Shown here in pieces: positions 25,101-35,864 of a stretch of 64,000 bases of DNA (the first letter of the stretch is position 1; each line of letters begins with the position of its first letter). A program made the position numbers and the translations under genes. Source of the DNA: Lycium barbarum (Eukaryota > Streptophyta > Magnoliopsida > Solanales > Solanaceae). The notes below the pieces were generated by a model that was not told the DNA's origin, did not search any database, and saw only the letters and a list, made by a program, of their open reading frames with translations. The stretch lies in NCBI RefSeq assembly GCF_019175385.1, contig NC_083337.1:46724938-46788937 (forward strand). The letters run 5' to 3'.

Positions 25101-25500
25101 GGGGGCTGCGTTCATGCCGCGCAGGTACACCAGACGAGCCACAACTATCATAGAAGATGATCCAGCGGAGTTGGCAGGCTCCACTTGTTCTGGAGTGTTG
25201 CCGAGTCAGAGTATCTGAGCTGTGATGTTTGTTTGATGTTAGAGACTTTGCAGACAGAGTCATGGGTATAGAGTGTCAACATTGGTAGACTGCTTCACCA
25301 GCCGATATGTTATTATGTTTTATGTCACGAGTCTTATATGGTGTCAGATTTTACTTATGAAAAAAAAATTGAGAACTTACTATGTAATTATTCCTTAACT
25401 GATACAAGAGTTTGTCTATGTAATAAGAGTCAGCGGGTTCGCTCGACTCCAGCTAAGGGGTCGGGTGCCCATCACACCCTAGTAAAGTCGGGGTGTGACA
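22160..25500 (+). repeat. Element B 3' LTR (3341 bp)
   Basis: Aligns along its whole length with 6388-9734, with scattered substitutions and a shorter G run (6 G near 22425). It contains the twin-hairpin module at 25051-25125. It is more diverged from its partner than the element A pair. Confidence 0.93.
25051..25125 (+). other. Twin-hairpin LTR module (element B, 3' LTR)
   Basis: Same module as 9287-9361 with one change in the first loop (TTACAC for TTACTC). Confidence 0.7.
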
Positions 25501-25974
25501 GTTAGTGTTTGCTTCGACAGGTTGCCACCTTGTCCTCTGTTCTTCACACATAAGAGATGCCCTTATCACCAGGATCAGACAGCGCATACCCTCAATGAAT
25601 GCTTAGCCTTCAAAAGAAAACTCATCAGGTTGATAGATGAGAAAAGCATTACCAAGATGTGGGGGCCGCATTAACTTTTGGTCCATGACAACATTATCCC
25701 AACTGAAGGGATTACTCGAAACACTCGTATTTGGCGTTACGACTTCACAATATTTAGAGACTCTTATGCCAGCATCTTCCAGAAATTGGTCAGTATTGGG
25801 AAGATTAGCCCAATCAGAACCAGAAGGGCTCAAGCTGAAGGAGTTGGCCGCCGCAAAATGTGTCTGTATCATTCTGGAGCTTTAGGGCATGACATAGAAG
25901 AAAGCGATACATTCAAGTTTGAGTTGGAAAATTTGGTCCACAAGGGCGCCCTTTGGTTAGTGCTCCCTTCTTAG
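25501..25974 (+). pseudogene. Outer Ogre middle ORF, second part with two CHHC knuckles
   Basis: In frame with 6105-6382 once B is removed: CFDRLPPCPLFFTHKR, then CPYHQDQTAHTLNEC, which fits C-x2-H-x5-H-x4-C, then LAFKRKLIRLIDEKS and a stop near 25674. From 25678 a further stretch reads FRDSYASIFQKLVSIGKI and CLYHSGALGHDIEES. This is the same knuckle spacing with the last Cys replaced by Ser. The knuckles resemble the one in this element's gag (GHSTEDC near 60085). The likely role is nucleic-acid binding. It could also be a duplicated gag piece. Confidence 0.55.
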
Positions 25975-26498
25975 TATTAGGATTTGGGAGCCTTAGGGCT
26001 AGTAAAGGTTGAACAGACTAACAACCTATATTGACCTCAAAAGAAAGGTCGCTTTTTGGGTAGTTTTAGGGGATCCCATTTTTTGTAGTTAACACGGATT
26101 TGTCTCTCCCCCCTATTTCGTGTAAACAGAACTGCGCCGACTTGATATCCCAAGGAGGGATACGCAGGAAGCCTCTATCAGGCCTGGTCACGGGTAGGTT
26201 TAAGTTTATGTTTATGTAGATCGAACTATGGAAGGGCCTGACTTCCTGCGGAGGGATACGTAGGCAGTCTACATAAGACTCAGTCCCTAAAATTATAGAT
26301 ATTATATCCTCTCACTCAAACAAAACCCAAGTATCCAAAATTGGTACAAGAGATCAATCGAGCATTTAAATCAAACATATGGTCATTTCTGTGCTAAGTG
26401 TTTTAAACTGCCGTTTATGTGCGATATCTTGATTTTCTTTTCATTATCTGACAAACCTAACTTTGTTTGCCTTTGAGTTATTCTTTTCTTATAGAAAG
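25975..26498 (+). other. Ogre spacer before gag, non-coding
   Basis: Contains two copies of a phrase of the type GGAGGGATACGCAGG and GGAGGGATACGTAGG (near 26153 and 26250), which is common upstream of gag in Ogre/Tat elements. No coding sequence seen. Element E is inserted at its end. Confidence 0.55.
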
Positions 26499-28147
26499 TG
26501 TCACGACCTAACCAGAGGGCCATGACAGGTACCTGGAGCTAGCCTACCGAGCACCACTTGTCATACTTCTCCCAATCTATCTCGGTGGACAACTTCTATA
26601 ATTATCAAATAACTCAACCTGAATAAATGCCATTCTCAAAATAAAACTCATTATGAAGCAATTTTTCGATTCCACCTCAAACATATATATGAACAAGCCT
26701 ACGAGGCTACAAAATGATATACTGCATATACACTAATAAGGTCACGAAACATCCAATATCCACATATGTCTACGAGCCTCTAATTGGAGTACTGAAGATC
26801 ATAAGGACGGGACAGGACCCCGCCGTGCCCGAAATATGCACACAAAAGAATATACCAAAAACTGCAACTCCGGACTAGTGGAGTGCTCCTGTATATCTGC
26901 TGATAAAGCTCCTAAGGACCTAGATCGTCTCCCTGTCTACCTGCGGGCATGAACGTAGCGTCCACAAAAGAATGGGCGCCAGTATGAACAATGTATTGAG
27001 TATGTAAGGCATGAATAATATCATAATAAAGAAATAAAGAAACATGAGATAAAGAGATAACCTGTAAATGGATGCCTCTCAAGGCGAAACCACGCATGCT
27101 AACTTTTACTTTTAAAACAACATCATAACATGTATATATATAAATTGCCAGACAATATAGGTACGGTGTAATCATCATTAGCCCGCGTCCGAGGTAACCA
27201 TCTCATGACGCCCACTACGTCCATCGTAGTGGTGTCTGCCAGGCCAAATAGGCACGGTGTAATCATACCTAAAAATAAGCATACATGAGAGCCCAATTAA
27301 AAGCTACAACTCTATCGGAGTGACGCAAGGTCGGTGACCTCCGATTTACATTATGGAACAATCATCATCACTACATCTCACCTCGAAAGAACAAGTAACA
27401 TAAGGTGAGAACATAACAATGAGTGAAATCAACAAAAATCATAGAATAAGCTCAACCATCTCATAATAGCTTTGCAACCATAAACTTTGGAATTTCTAGC
27501 ATTAAAATCACCATCATCATGCTCATCATAGAAAACATCTCATCGTTGGTATCGTAAGAAACTTTTAAGAATCATGAACTTCTAACTGTTGGGCTTAAGG
27601 AAGTTATGGAAAATATGGATAGAATCATAACATAGGAATCATGCCTTTGAAAGAAGGGGACTAGCCTTAACATACCTTCACGTCTCCTTAATGACTAAAT
27701 GTTCCTCTAAAGCTTGCGACTGTACATTCAAGATAATTCGTACTAAGGTTAGGTCATTGAAAGTATGATTATGTTTAAACTAAAGCAACTTAGAGCTAAC
27801 GAAATTTGGGAAGCATTTCCTTTGTTTCATTGACTTTCTCCATATAATAGACAACTCCCAAACATAAATAGCAACATCCATAATATCATAATCAAGAGGC
27901 TTCTTTGAAGTTAAGCATTGTCCAATCCTCAAAACTCCTTTTCAAGGTCATTCATAAAAATAGCTACAACACAACACCATATTCACTTACATACAATACT
28001 TCCTCAACATCATTAGTAACCCCCTCAACAAGATTATACTCATAGCATACTAAGAATCATGACTCAAGTTAATTTACTACTCAAAAATATCATTAAATCC
28101 ATATTTGAGTTTCATCTTCTACTTTCTTCCCTCATACAAGTTATTCA
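26499..28147 (-). repeat. Element E 3' LTR, outer part (split by F)
   Basis: Matches 49219 to about 50880. It contains a decayed twin-hairpin module (26938-27014) and a degenerate AATTTGGGAAGCATTTCC version of the shared LTR motif near 27803. Confidence 0.9.
26938..27014 (-). other. Twin-hairpin LTR module (element E, left LTR, decayed)
   Basis: Recognisable by CGGGCATGAACGTAGCG and ATGTATTGAGTATGTAAGG, but the first hairpin has mismatches. Confidence 0.55.
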
Positions 28148-28259
28148 TGTCACGACCCAACCCCGTGGGCCGTAACTAGTGCCCGAGCTGGGCACCCATA
28201 TGCACCTATTTACCAGATTCGACGTACACTGACTTATACAGATACAAAGGTCAGATGTT

Positions 28260-28400
28260 GTCTTAAGCGGTTGCATATAATCAGATGTATCACAAGGAAG
28301 CCGGCAAGGCTATCATAAAACATATCATCCCACAAATATATACATATGCATATACATACAAGCCGATGAGGCTGTCATAGCGAATGGGACCGCTTAAGAC
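28260..28400. repeat. Segment bounded by GTCTTAAGCGGT inverted repeats (F left LTR)
   Basis: The ends GTCTTAAGCGGTT and GACCGCTTAAGAC are inverted. The interior differs from the element A version. Confidence 0.6.
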
Positions 28401-28643
28401 ATAAATCACACAGACATAACCGAACAATAACTATTCACAACCCACATGTATGTCTACAGGCCTCTAATACAAACAACAGAATCATATGACGGGACAGGGC
28501 CCCGCCGTACCCCTGAATATATACAAACATACATATATGCAACGAAAGAGTCTATACCAGAATGTGGGCTCCAGAACAAAAGGAGCACTCCAAAAATAGC
28601 AGAATAGGTGTCCTAAACTGTCGGGTCACCAGAACGAGCGTCT

Positions 28644-28720
28644 GTACTTGCGGGCATGAAACGCAGCCCCCGAAGAAAGGGGGTCAGTACGAAATATGTA
28701 CTGAGTAAATAAAGCATGAA
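28644..28720 (-). other. Twin-hairpin LTR module (element F, left LTR)
   Basis: GCCCCCGAAGAAAGGGGGT and TCAGTACGAAATATGTACTGA lie side by side, each able to fold. Confidence 0.7.
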
Positions 28721-30672
28721 AGACAAAACTCAGAATCATAACTGGAATAAGAAGTATGGAAAACAGGTACAAAAATCAGTATACCAAATGCTTACTTTTG
28801 AAACACTAATAATGCATATAAAAATCATGTATGGGGCTCAGGAACGTGGTCGCCACTCCGACGCTGGCGCCACAACACATCATACTCCAGAAGATTTCAT
28901 ATCTCCGTACAACCCCGAAACACATCATAACATCATAGCACATCATACGCCATAACACATCATAACACCGTATATAAGCGGCACCCGGCCCTGTAGCGAG
29001 GGACTCGGGAAACCGTAACACATCATACTGCCGAGTATAACATAGTGCGCACGATGACAAACCGGCCCGGGACTTGACGAAAGAAGTAAATACAGTATGC
29101 ACGAGCAGAGTAGTGAGAAACTATATGCAATTTAAAAACATTATTACTTTAGACTCAACAAATAAGTAAACTAACCGACACTCGAGGGTTAAGACGATAA
29201 TCATGTGAAATCCTTTCAAAAGTCGTTAGAGTTATACAAAGGTAAGTCTCGGGGACCACGGATGAGTAGCAACCCAATCCGAGCCCGCCTACGAAAGTTA
29301 CAACCATAATACGCTTCAGAACTCCCTAAGAATGTTTCGGAGCGATCCGAGCTCGTCTAAGAAAGTTAGAGACATCATTCGACATGAGACTTTTAAGAAT
29401 AAAAATTCTCTACTCACACTTGTTATCCAATCATACAAAGGGCACAAAAACCATAGCTCGACTATATTAGGAATACTAACATCAAGAAGTGAATAAAAAT
29501 CGTCGGCATGCTCGGATCTTAAGAATGGAGTTACCCCGAGGCTCGTATCATAGCTTACTTGCAACAAGGACATGCCAAAAGAAAGAAAGGTTAGGATTTA
29601 CATACCTTGCTCGCTTCCTAAGCTAATCTCCACTCAAGTCTCGGGCTCCCCAAGATCTACAATAACGTCATTAAATACCAAACGTTAGCTACGAGTACTT
29701 AGGAATTCAATCCTAAGCTAGTACTTGTCTACAGAAATTTCGGCAGCATTTCCCCTGTAAATACAACCACCCCGAGAATTCAACTCGGCCAAATTTACCA
29801 ACAACCATACCAACAATCATTCCAACCATACCAACAATCAATTTAAAACGCATTCTAACATTAGTAACCCGATTTAACATAATTCAACGGCATTCCGTTT
29901 ACATTCACTTCAACTACATACAATCAAACCTACACCAATGCTCGCATACTCAAATACTAATCCAAAGTCATTTAAACAAAATTCAAGAACATTTCAAACG
30001 ATTCGCACAACCTTCAAAACAATCCAACCAAAACTCCATTCCACCCGAAACCTTCCAAACGCAACAAGAACAACAACAACACATTTCCTTCTTTCAAATT
30101 CATGAACTTCACCAACAATTCACATGCTAGCAACATTATTTTCCATAAATACAAGAAGTGGTTTTAAAATCGCATTAGCTTCTAAAAAAGCTCTCCAACA
30201 CTTACAACTTCAACTAGAATTATTAAACTTTCATTTTCATCATAGATTCCATTACAACAACAACCAGAATACTAAGTAAAATTGACTCATTCTCTTCTAT
30301 ACCACACAACACCTACACGGCCACACACTACATATACACGGCCACAACATAGCATCCATATTTTCATGAATTTCATCCATTTCTACATACTACAACATAC
30401 ACAAATCATCCATAACATATTAAAAGAAGATTAAGCCTTACCTTTTCACCACACCTTTTCACTTGGCTAGGGTTATGAATTTGCAACAAGGAGTGCTTTA
30501 ATTGCTCCAACAACTATCTCACGTTAAAGAGGACCTTCCAATTAGTAGGAATGCTAGAAGAACATAATTTTTGATCAAGATTTTCAAGAGTTCAATTTTT
30601 GCTTGGCTTGGCCGAATGGCCTTCTCTTTTTTTCTTTGTCTCCATGTTTCTTGAAATTTCAACATAACTAAT

Positions 30673-31707
30673 TCAGAAATTTAAATTACCTGTAGATATC
30701 GGAAATAAGTGAGGGTACTTCTTCTTCATCTCTTCTTCAGCTTCCCAGGTCACCTCCTCCCTGTTATTGTTCCGCCACAATACCTTAACAGAAGCCACGT
30801 CTTTAGTACGCAGACTTCTCACCTGACGATCTAGTATGGCTATCGGCTGCTCTTCGTAGGATAACTCTTCTATCACCTGAATGTCATCTATGGGAAATAT
30901 CCTGGAAGGGTCACCAATACATTTGCAGAGCATTGACACGTGGAATACCGGATGCACTGCTTCCAAATCGGATGGTAAGTCTAACTCGTAGGCGACCTTG
31001 CCTATTTTACGGACGATCTGGTAAGGCCCAATATATCTCGGACTGAGTTTCCCTTTCTTGCCAAATCTCATTACTCCCTTCATGGGTGACACTTTCAAAA
31101 ATACCCAGTCACCAACCTGGAATTCTAAATGTCGACGTCGATTATCCGTATATGATTTCTGTCGACTCCGAGCGGCTAGTAACCGTTCCCGAATAAGTTT
31201 CACTTTATCCAGCTCGACAGACTCAGTCTCAGAAGCTTTGACTAACCTCAGCGTACGCTGCATCTGTCGAATAAAGTCCTGGGGATCCTTCTCGGGCTTT
31301 GACCCGTAGAACTCTGGGGGATTACAAGTCAAGAAATCGCGAACCCTTAAGCTGTCATGTCTATCTGCATAATCACCTCCCAGTCCGTGTCTGCGAGCCT
31401 GCCCCGCTACTAGTCTAGTCAACAACTGTATTGCATCTCTCATCGCCCTATCCTCCGCTCCTGGCTGAGAAGCTGGAGGCTCGGCCGCTGGAGCCTCTGG
31501 AGCTATTGGTGGAGCCGCCTCCTGATCCAAAGCGACAGCGGCTGCTGCTCTAGGCCCCCCTGATGATGATGGCGTAGCAGAGCCCGCTGACCTGGGCATA
31601 GTCTGGGCACGGGCTAGAGTAACTCTCTGAACCTGACTGGTCTCTCCTGCCACTGCTTTGCCCTTCTGGGCAGCTGTCGTCTTCTTCGGAGGCATCACTG
31701 TAAGCAT
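30673..31707 (-). CDS. In-frame gag-integrase C-terminal fusion ORF of element F (344 aa)
   Basis: An uninterrupted ORF on the minus strand. Residues 1 to about 168 are the N-terminal part of gag: a basic start MPPKKTTAAQKGKAV, an Ala/Pro-rich linker, AIQLLTRLVAGQ, then RVRDFLTCNPPEFYGSKPEK and ASETESVEL. From there it reads directly DKVKLIRERLLAARSRQKSY, which is the end of the integrase core, followed by a GPY module (SPRYIGPYQIVRKIGKVAYE), HPVFHVSML and a chromodomain-like tail (VLWRNNNREEVTWEAEEEMK). All of capsid C-terminus, zinc knuckle, protease, RT, RNase H and the integrase catalytic core are gone. The junction falls where gag and integrase share a short CTGT-GA word, suggesting deletion at microhomology. 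Enzymatic activity is not expected. Whether a protein is made is unknown. ATG at 31707; an alternative in-frame Met lies four codons later. Confidence 0.85.
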   Translation of the reverse strand: MLTVMPPKKTTAAQKGKAVAGETSQVQRVTLARAQTMPRSAGSATPSSSGGPRAAAAVALDQEAAPPIAPEAPAAEPPASQPGAEDRAMRDAIQLLTRLVAGQARRHGLGGDYADRHDSLRVRDFLTCNPPEFYGSKPEKDPQDFIRQMQRTLRLVKASETESVELDKVKLIRERLLAARSRQKSYTDNRRRHLEFQVGDWVFLKVSPMKGVMRFGKKGKLSPRYIGPYQIVRKIGKVAYELDLPSDLEAVHPVFHVSMLCKCIGDPSRIFPIDDIQVIEELSYEEQPIAILDRQVRSLRTKDVASVKVLWRNNNREEVTWEAEEEMKKKYPHLFPISTGNLNF

Positions 31708-31801
31708 AACAATTTGTTAGAAAGGAACCATCCTAATAATACAACTCTATTGCACGATCTAAGATCGAAGGAAAGGTAACATCCTAAATGTCCTGTAGCT
31801 T

Positions 31802-31841
31802 CCTGTTTATAGATGTGGTGCACAACACACCGATAAACAAG
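31802..31841 (-). promoter_or_regulatory. Element F leader stem-loop, candidate RNA dimerization site
   Basis: Same fold as in element A, 57 nt inside the 5' LTR. The inner stem has a G-U pair where A has A-U. Loop UUGUGCAC with palindrome GUGCAC. Confidence 0.75.
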
Positions 31842-31882
31842 ACTTTACTAGACACGACCGGTAGACATTCCGAGGACGAACC

Positions 31883-31898
31883 GCTCTGATACCACTTT
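31883..31898 (-). promoter_or_regulatory. Element F primer binding site (initiator-Met type)
   Basis: The minus strand reads AAAGTGGTATCAGAGCGG next to the LTR. Confidence 0.9.
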
Positions 31899-34781
31899 TG
31901 TCACGACCCAATCCCGTGGGCCGTAACTACTGCCCGAGCTGGGCACCCGTACGCACCTATTTACCAGATTCAACGTACACTAACTTATACAGATACAAAG
32001 GTCAGATGTTGTCTTAAGCGGTTGCATATAATCAGATGTATCACAAGGAAGCCGGCAAGGCTATCATAAAACATATCATCCCACAAATACATACATATGC
32101 ATATACATACAAGCCGATGAGGCTGTCATAGCGAATGGGACAGCTTAAGACATAAAGCACACAAACATAACCGAACAGTAAGTATTCACAACCCACATGT
32201 ATGTCTACAGGCCTCTAATACAGAAAACAGAATCATATGACGGGACAGGGCCCCGCCGTACCCCTGAATATATACAAACATACATATATGCAACGAAAGA
32301 GTCTATACCAGAATGTGGGCTCCAGAACAAAAGGAGCACTCCAAAAATAGCAGAATAGGTGTCCTAAACTGTCGGGTCACCAGAACGAGGGTCTGTACCT
32401 GCGGGCATGAAACGCAGCCCCCGAAGAAAGGGGGTCAGTACGAAATATGTACCGAATATATAAAGCATGAAAGACAAAACTCAGAATCATAACTGGAATA
32501 AGAAGTATGGAAAACAGGTACAAAAATCAGTATACCAAATGCTTACTTTTGAAACACAAATAATGCATATAAAAATCATGTATGGGGCTCAGTAACATGG
32601 TCGCCACTCCGACGCTGGCGCCACAACACATCATACTCCAGAAGATTTCATATCTCCGTACAACCCCGAAACACATCATAACATCATAGCACATCATACG
32701 CCATAACACATCATAACACCGTATATAAGCGGCACCCGGCCCTGTAGCGAGGGACTCGGGAAACCGTAACACATCATACTGCCGAGTATAACATAGTGCG
32801 CACGATGACAAACCGGCCCGGGACTTGACGAAAGAAGTAAATACAGTATGCACGAGCAGAGTAGTGAGAAACTATATGCAATTTAAAAACATTATTACTT
32901 TAGACTCAACAAATAAGTAAACTAACCGACACTCGAGGGTTAAGACGATAATCATGTGAAATCCTTTCAAAAGTCGTTAGAGTTATACAAAGGTAAGTCT
33001 CGGGGACCACGGATGAGTAGCAACCCAATCCGAGCCCGCCTACGAAAGTTACAACCATAATACGCTTCAGAACTCCCTAAGAATGTTTCGGAGCGATCCG
33101 AGCTCGTCTAAGAAAGTTAGAGACATCATTCGACATGAGACTTTTAAGAATAAAAATTCTCTACTCACACTTGTTATCCAATCATACAAAGGGCACAAAA
33201 ACCATAACTCGACTATATTAGGAATACTAACATCAAGAAGTGAATAAAAATCGTCGGCATGCTTGGATCTTAAGAATGGAGTTACCCCGAGGCTCGTATC
33301 ATAGCTTACTTGCAACAAGGACATGCCAAAAGAAAGAAAGGTTAGGATTTACATACCTTGCTCGCTTCCTAAGCTAATCTCCACTCAAGTCTCGGGCTCC
33401 CCAAGATCTACAATAACGTCATTAAATACCAAACGTTAGCTACGAGTACTTAGGAATTCAATCCTAAGCTAGTACTTGTCTACAGAAATTTCGGCAGCAT
33501 TTCCCCTGTAAATACAACCACCCCGAGAATTCAACTCGGCCAAATTTACCAACAACCATACCAACAATCATTCCAACCATACCAACAATCAATTTAAAAC
33601 GAATTCTAACATTAGTAAGCCGATTTAACATAATTCAACGGCATTCCGTTTACATTCACTTCAACTACATACAATCAAACCTACACCAATGCTCGCATAC
33701 TCAAATACTAATCCAAAGTCATTTAAACAAAATTCAAGAACATTTCAAACGATTCTCACAACCTTCAAAACAATCCAACCAAAACTCCATTCCACCCGAA
33801 ACCTTCCAAACGCAACAAGAACAACAACAACACATTTCCTTCTTTCAAATTCATGAACTTCACCAACAATTCACATGCTAGCAACATTATTTTCCATAAA
33901 TACAAGAAGTGGTTTTAAAATTGCATTAGCTTCTAAAACAACTCTCCAACACTTACAACTTCAACTAGAATTATTAAACTTTCATTTTCATCGTAGATTC
34001 CATTACAACAACAACCAGAATACTAAGTAAAATTGACTCATTCTCTTCTACACCACACAACACCTACACGGCCACACACTACATATACACGGCCATAACA
34101 TAGCATCCATATTTTCATGAATTTCATCCATTTCTACATACTACAACATACACAAATCATCCATAACATATAAAAAGAAGATTAAGCCTTACCTTTTCAC
34201 CACACCTTTTCACTTGGCTAGGGTTATGAATTTGCAACAAGGAGTGCTTTAATTGCTCCAACAACTATCTCACGTTAAAGAGGACCTTCCAATTAGTAGG
34301 AATGCTAGAAGAAAATAATTTTTGATCAAGATTTTCAAGGGTTCAATTTTTTCTTGGCTTGGCCGAATGGCCTTCTCTTTTTTTTCTTTGTCTCCAAGTT
34401 TCTTGAAATTTCTAAGGATGAAGATGAAAATATGGCTATTTAATCTTCTAATATACACATGTTTAATTCATCCATGTGGGCCAAGGCCCACCCCAACTTG
34501 GACGGCCACATGTTCTCTTTCTATTTCAAGACTATTATTTTTTTTTGTTTAGTAGTTCATGAAAATTATTTTCCTAATTCCAAATTTGCCCTTAGCCTTC
34601 CTCAATATTACCATGAACCACCTTGTAATTTTTCCTTTTTTCCCTTAGCCATTCTTAATATTTCCACATCAATAATTTTCATAAACAACTTGTATATTAA
34701 ACAAGATCAAAATATATCCTTGCCCTTAACTTCTCGCAATTATCTTGAAATATCCGAATGTACAGAATACGAGATATAACA
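31899..34781 (-). repeat. Element F 5' LTR (2883 bp)
   Basis: Complete copy, minus strand TGTTATATCTCG to GGTCGTGACA. The inverted-repeat-bounded segment is at 32011-32151, the twin-hairpin module at 32396-32470 and the GAAATTTCGGCAGCATTT motif at 33486. Open frames inside it are shared with the other LTR and look fortuitous. Confidence 0.92.
32396..32470 (-). other. Twin-hairpin LTR module (element F, right LTR)
   Basis: As at 28644-28720 but with TGTACCGA for TGTACTGA, a change that keeps a G-U pair. Confidence 0.65.
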
Positions 34782-34786
34782 ATTCA

Positions 34787-35571
34787 ACAACCAAATACTC
34801 TTAATAACATGAAATGGATGTAAAACTCACCTTTTATCACCTAAGGATGAACTTCGGATTGATGTATTTCACTTGAATGAAACTCCAACTTCAACACCAA
34901 AAGAAATCTTGAGCTTCACAAACCCTAGTGAATCTCCCCACACTTAGTTTTCTTGATTCTTGCTATTTAATCTTTGATTTCTCTTGGGTTTGTGTTAATA
35001 TGGTAGGGGGAAGGTTATAGTTCTTTCAAGACTTGGGAAAAATGTGGGAAATGAAAAATAAGACAAGGGTCATCTATATATAAATAGAGAAAAATTTGAC
35101 CCGACCCGATTATACGGCCACTTATACGGTCCCTATAAGTGGTCGTATAATCCCACCAGCGATTACCCCTCTCTGGAATGGTTATACAGATTATTATACG
35201 GGCCGTAAAAGTGGCCGTGAAGTCCCCATTTTTTCGAAACTTGCTCTCGTCGATTCGTTTGACTTCCAATCCTTGTGGAACCTTCTTGGCACTTATGTAA
35301 CACTTCATTGACCATCTAAGGAGCCCTATAGCTTCTTCTCAAGACATTTCTAAATAAAAATTAGCTGGATTGATGCGAAACCTTCCTAAACACAACTTAC
35401 ATTTCACTTCCTTCGACGAACTTAGTTTCACCAATTCTTGTGACTTCAAAATCTTGTAGTACGCACTTAAAGCTATCAATACTCCCTTACCTTCATAAGG
35501 AATTTATGTTTACCTTGACCTTGTATTAGTCTATTTATAGCGCAACAACTCAAAATTCCCGAAATCTAACA
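34787..35571 (-). repeat. Element E 3' LTR, inner part
   Basis: Continues E after F, matching about 50886-51690. It contains a palindrome cluster at 35108-35221 and ends at the polypurine tract. Confidence 0.9.
35108..35221. repeat. TTATACGG palindrome cluster in the E left LTR
   Basis: A 45-bp near-perfect palindrome (35108-35152, ends GATTATACGG and GTCGTATAATC), followed about 28 bp later by a second, weaker one. The right LTR carries a longer version at 51187-51338. Confidence 0.75.
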
Positions 35572-35864
35572 TTCTCCCTTTCTTAGGAACATTCGACCTC
35601 GAAAGTTAGACTCTGGGGGATTCCACAAAAAAATAAAAATTGCCAGCATTTCCCCTGTAATATGGCACTACCATCCTGTCACAGCAACCCAAAATATATC
35701 GCCTCACAGGGCTACAACAACAACATCAACAATCATGGCCACACACGACCAAGAAAGCATCAAAGAAAGCATTACATACCTGGGGACAATAGCATCTCTG
35801 CTTGAACCTCTTCTGGGGGTGGAAATAAATGTGGATATGTGGACTTCATATCTTCTTCTACTTC
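35572..35864 (-). promoter_or_regulatory. Element E 3' untranslated region with polypurine tract and hairpin
   Basis: The minus-strand purine tract (35572-35587) abuts the LTR. AACATTCG...CGAAAGTT (35588-35607) is the adjoining hairpin with one mismatch. A stray copy of the GCCAGCATTTCCCCTGTAA word lies at 35642-35660. Confidence 0.75.

Larger units (their letters stand above)
6388..25500 (+). mobile_element. Element B: non-autonomous Ty3/gypsy-type LTR retrotransposon, hosting element A
   Basis: Two LTRs (6388-9734 and 22160-25500) are flanked by the 5-bp duplication GTTAG (6383-6387 and 25501-25505). A primer site follows the left LTR and a polypurine tract precedes the right one. Without nested element A the internal region (9735-10929 plus 21350-22159) is about 2 kb and shows no gag or pol, so B is non-autonomous. 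It carries the stem-loop at 9794-9833 and a 5S-derived segment at 10451-10537. It interrupts an Ogre ORF that rejoins in frame. Confidence 0.92.
28148..30660 (-). repeat. Element F 3' LTR, truncated (2513 bp)
   Basis: Matches 31899 to about 34413 closely, then stops after CTTGAAATTTC. Includes the inverted-repeat-bounded segment at 28260-28400, a twin-hairpin module (28644-28720) and the GAAATTTCGGCAGCATTT motif at 29734. Confidence 0.9.
28148..34781 (-). mobile_element. Element F: internally deleted Ty3/gypsy element with a gag-integrase fusion, nested in the E LTR
   Basis: LTRs at 28148-30660 (truncated) and 31899-34781, flanked by the duplication ATTCA (28143-28147 and 34782-34786). The left LTR lacks about 370 bp of its minus-strand start, together with the polypurine tract. 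The internal part is only 1.2 kb: leader with stem-loop and primer site, plus one 344-codon fusion ORF. Confidence 0.92.

Noticed and set aside
27000..29102. Minus-strand open frames in the E and F LTRs (for example 28806-29102 and 32527-32853)
   Set aside because: Composed of LTR repeat words such as ACATCATAAC and the twin-hairpin module. No protein family signs.
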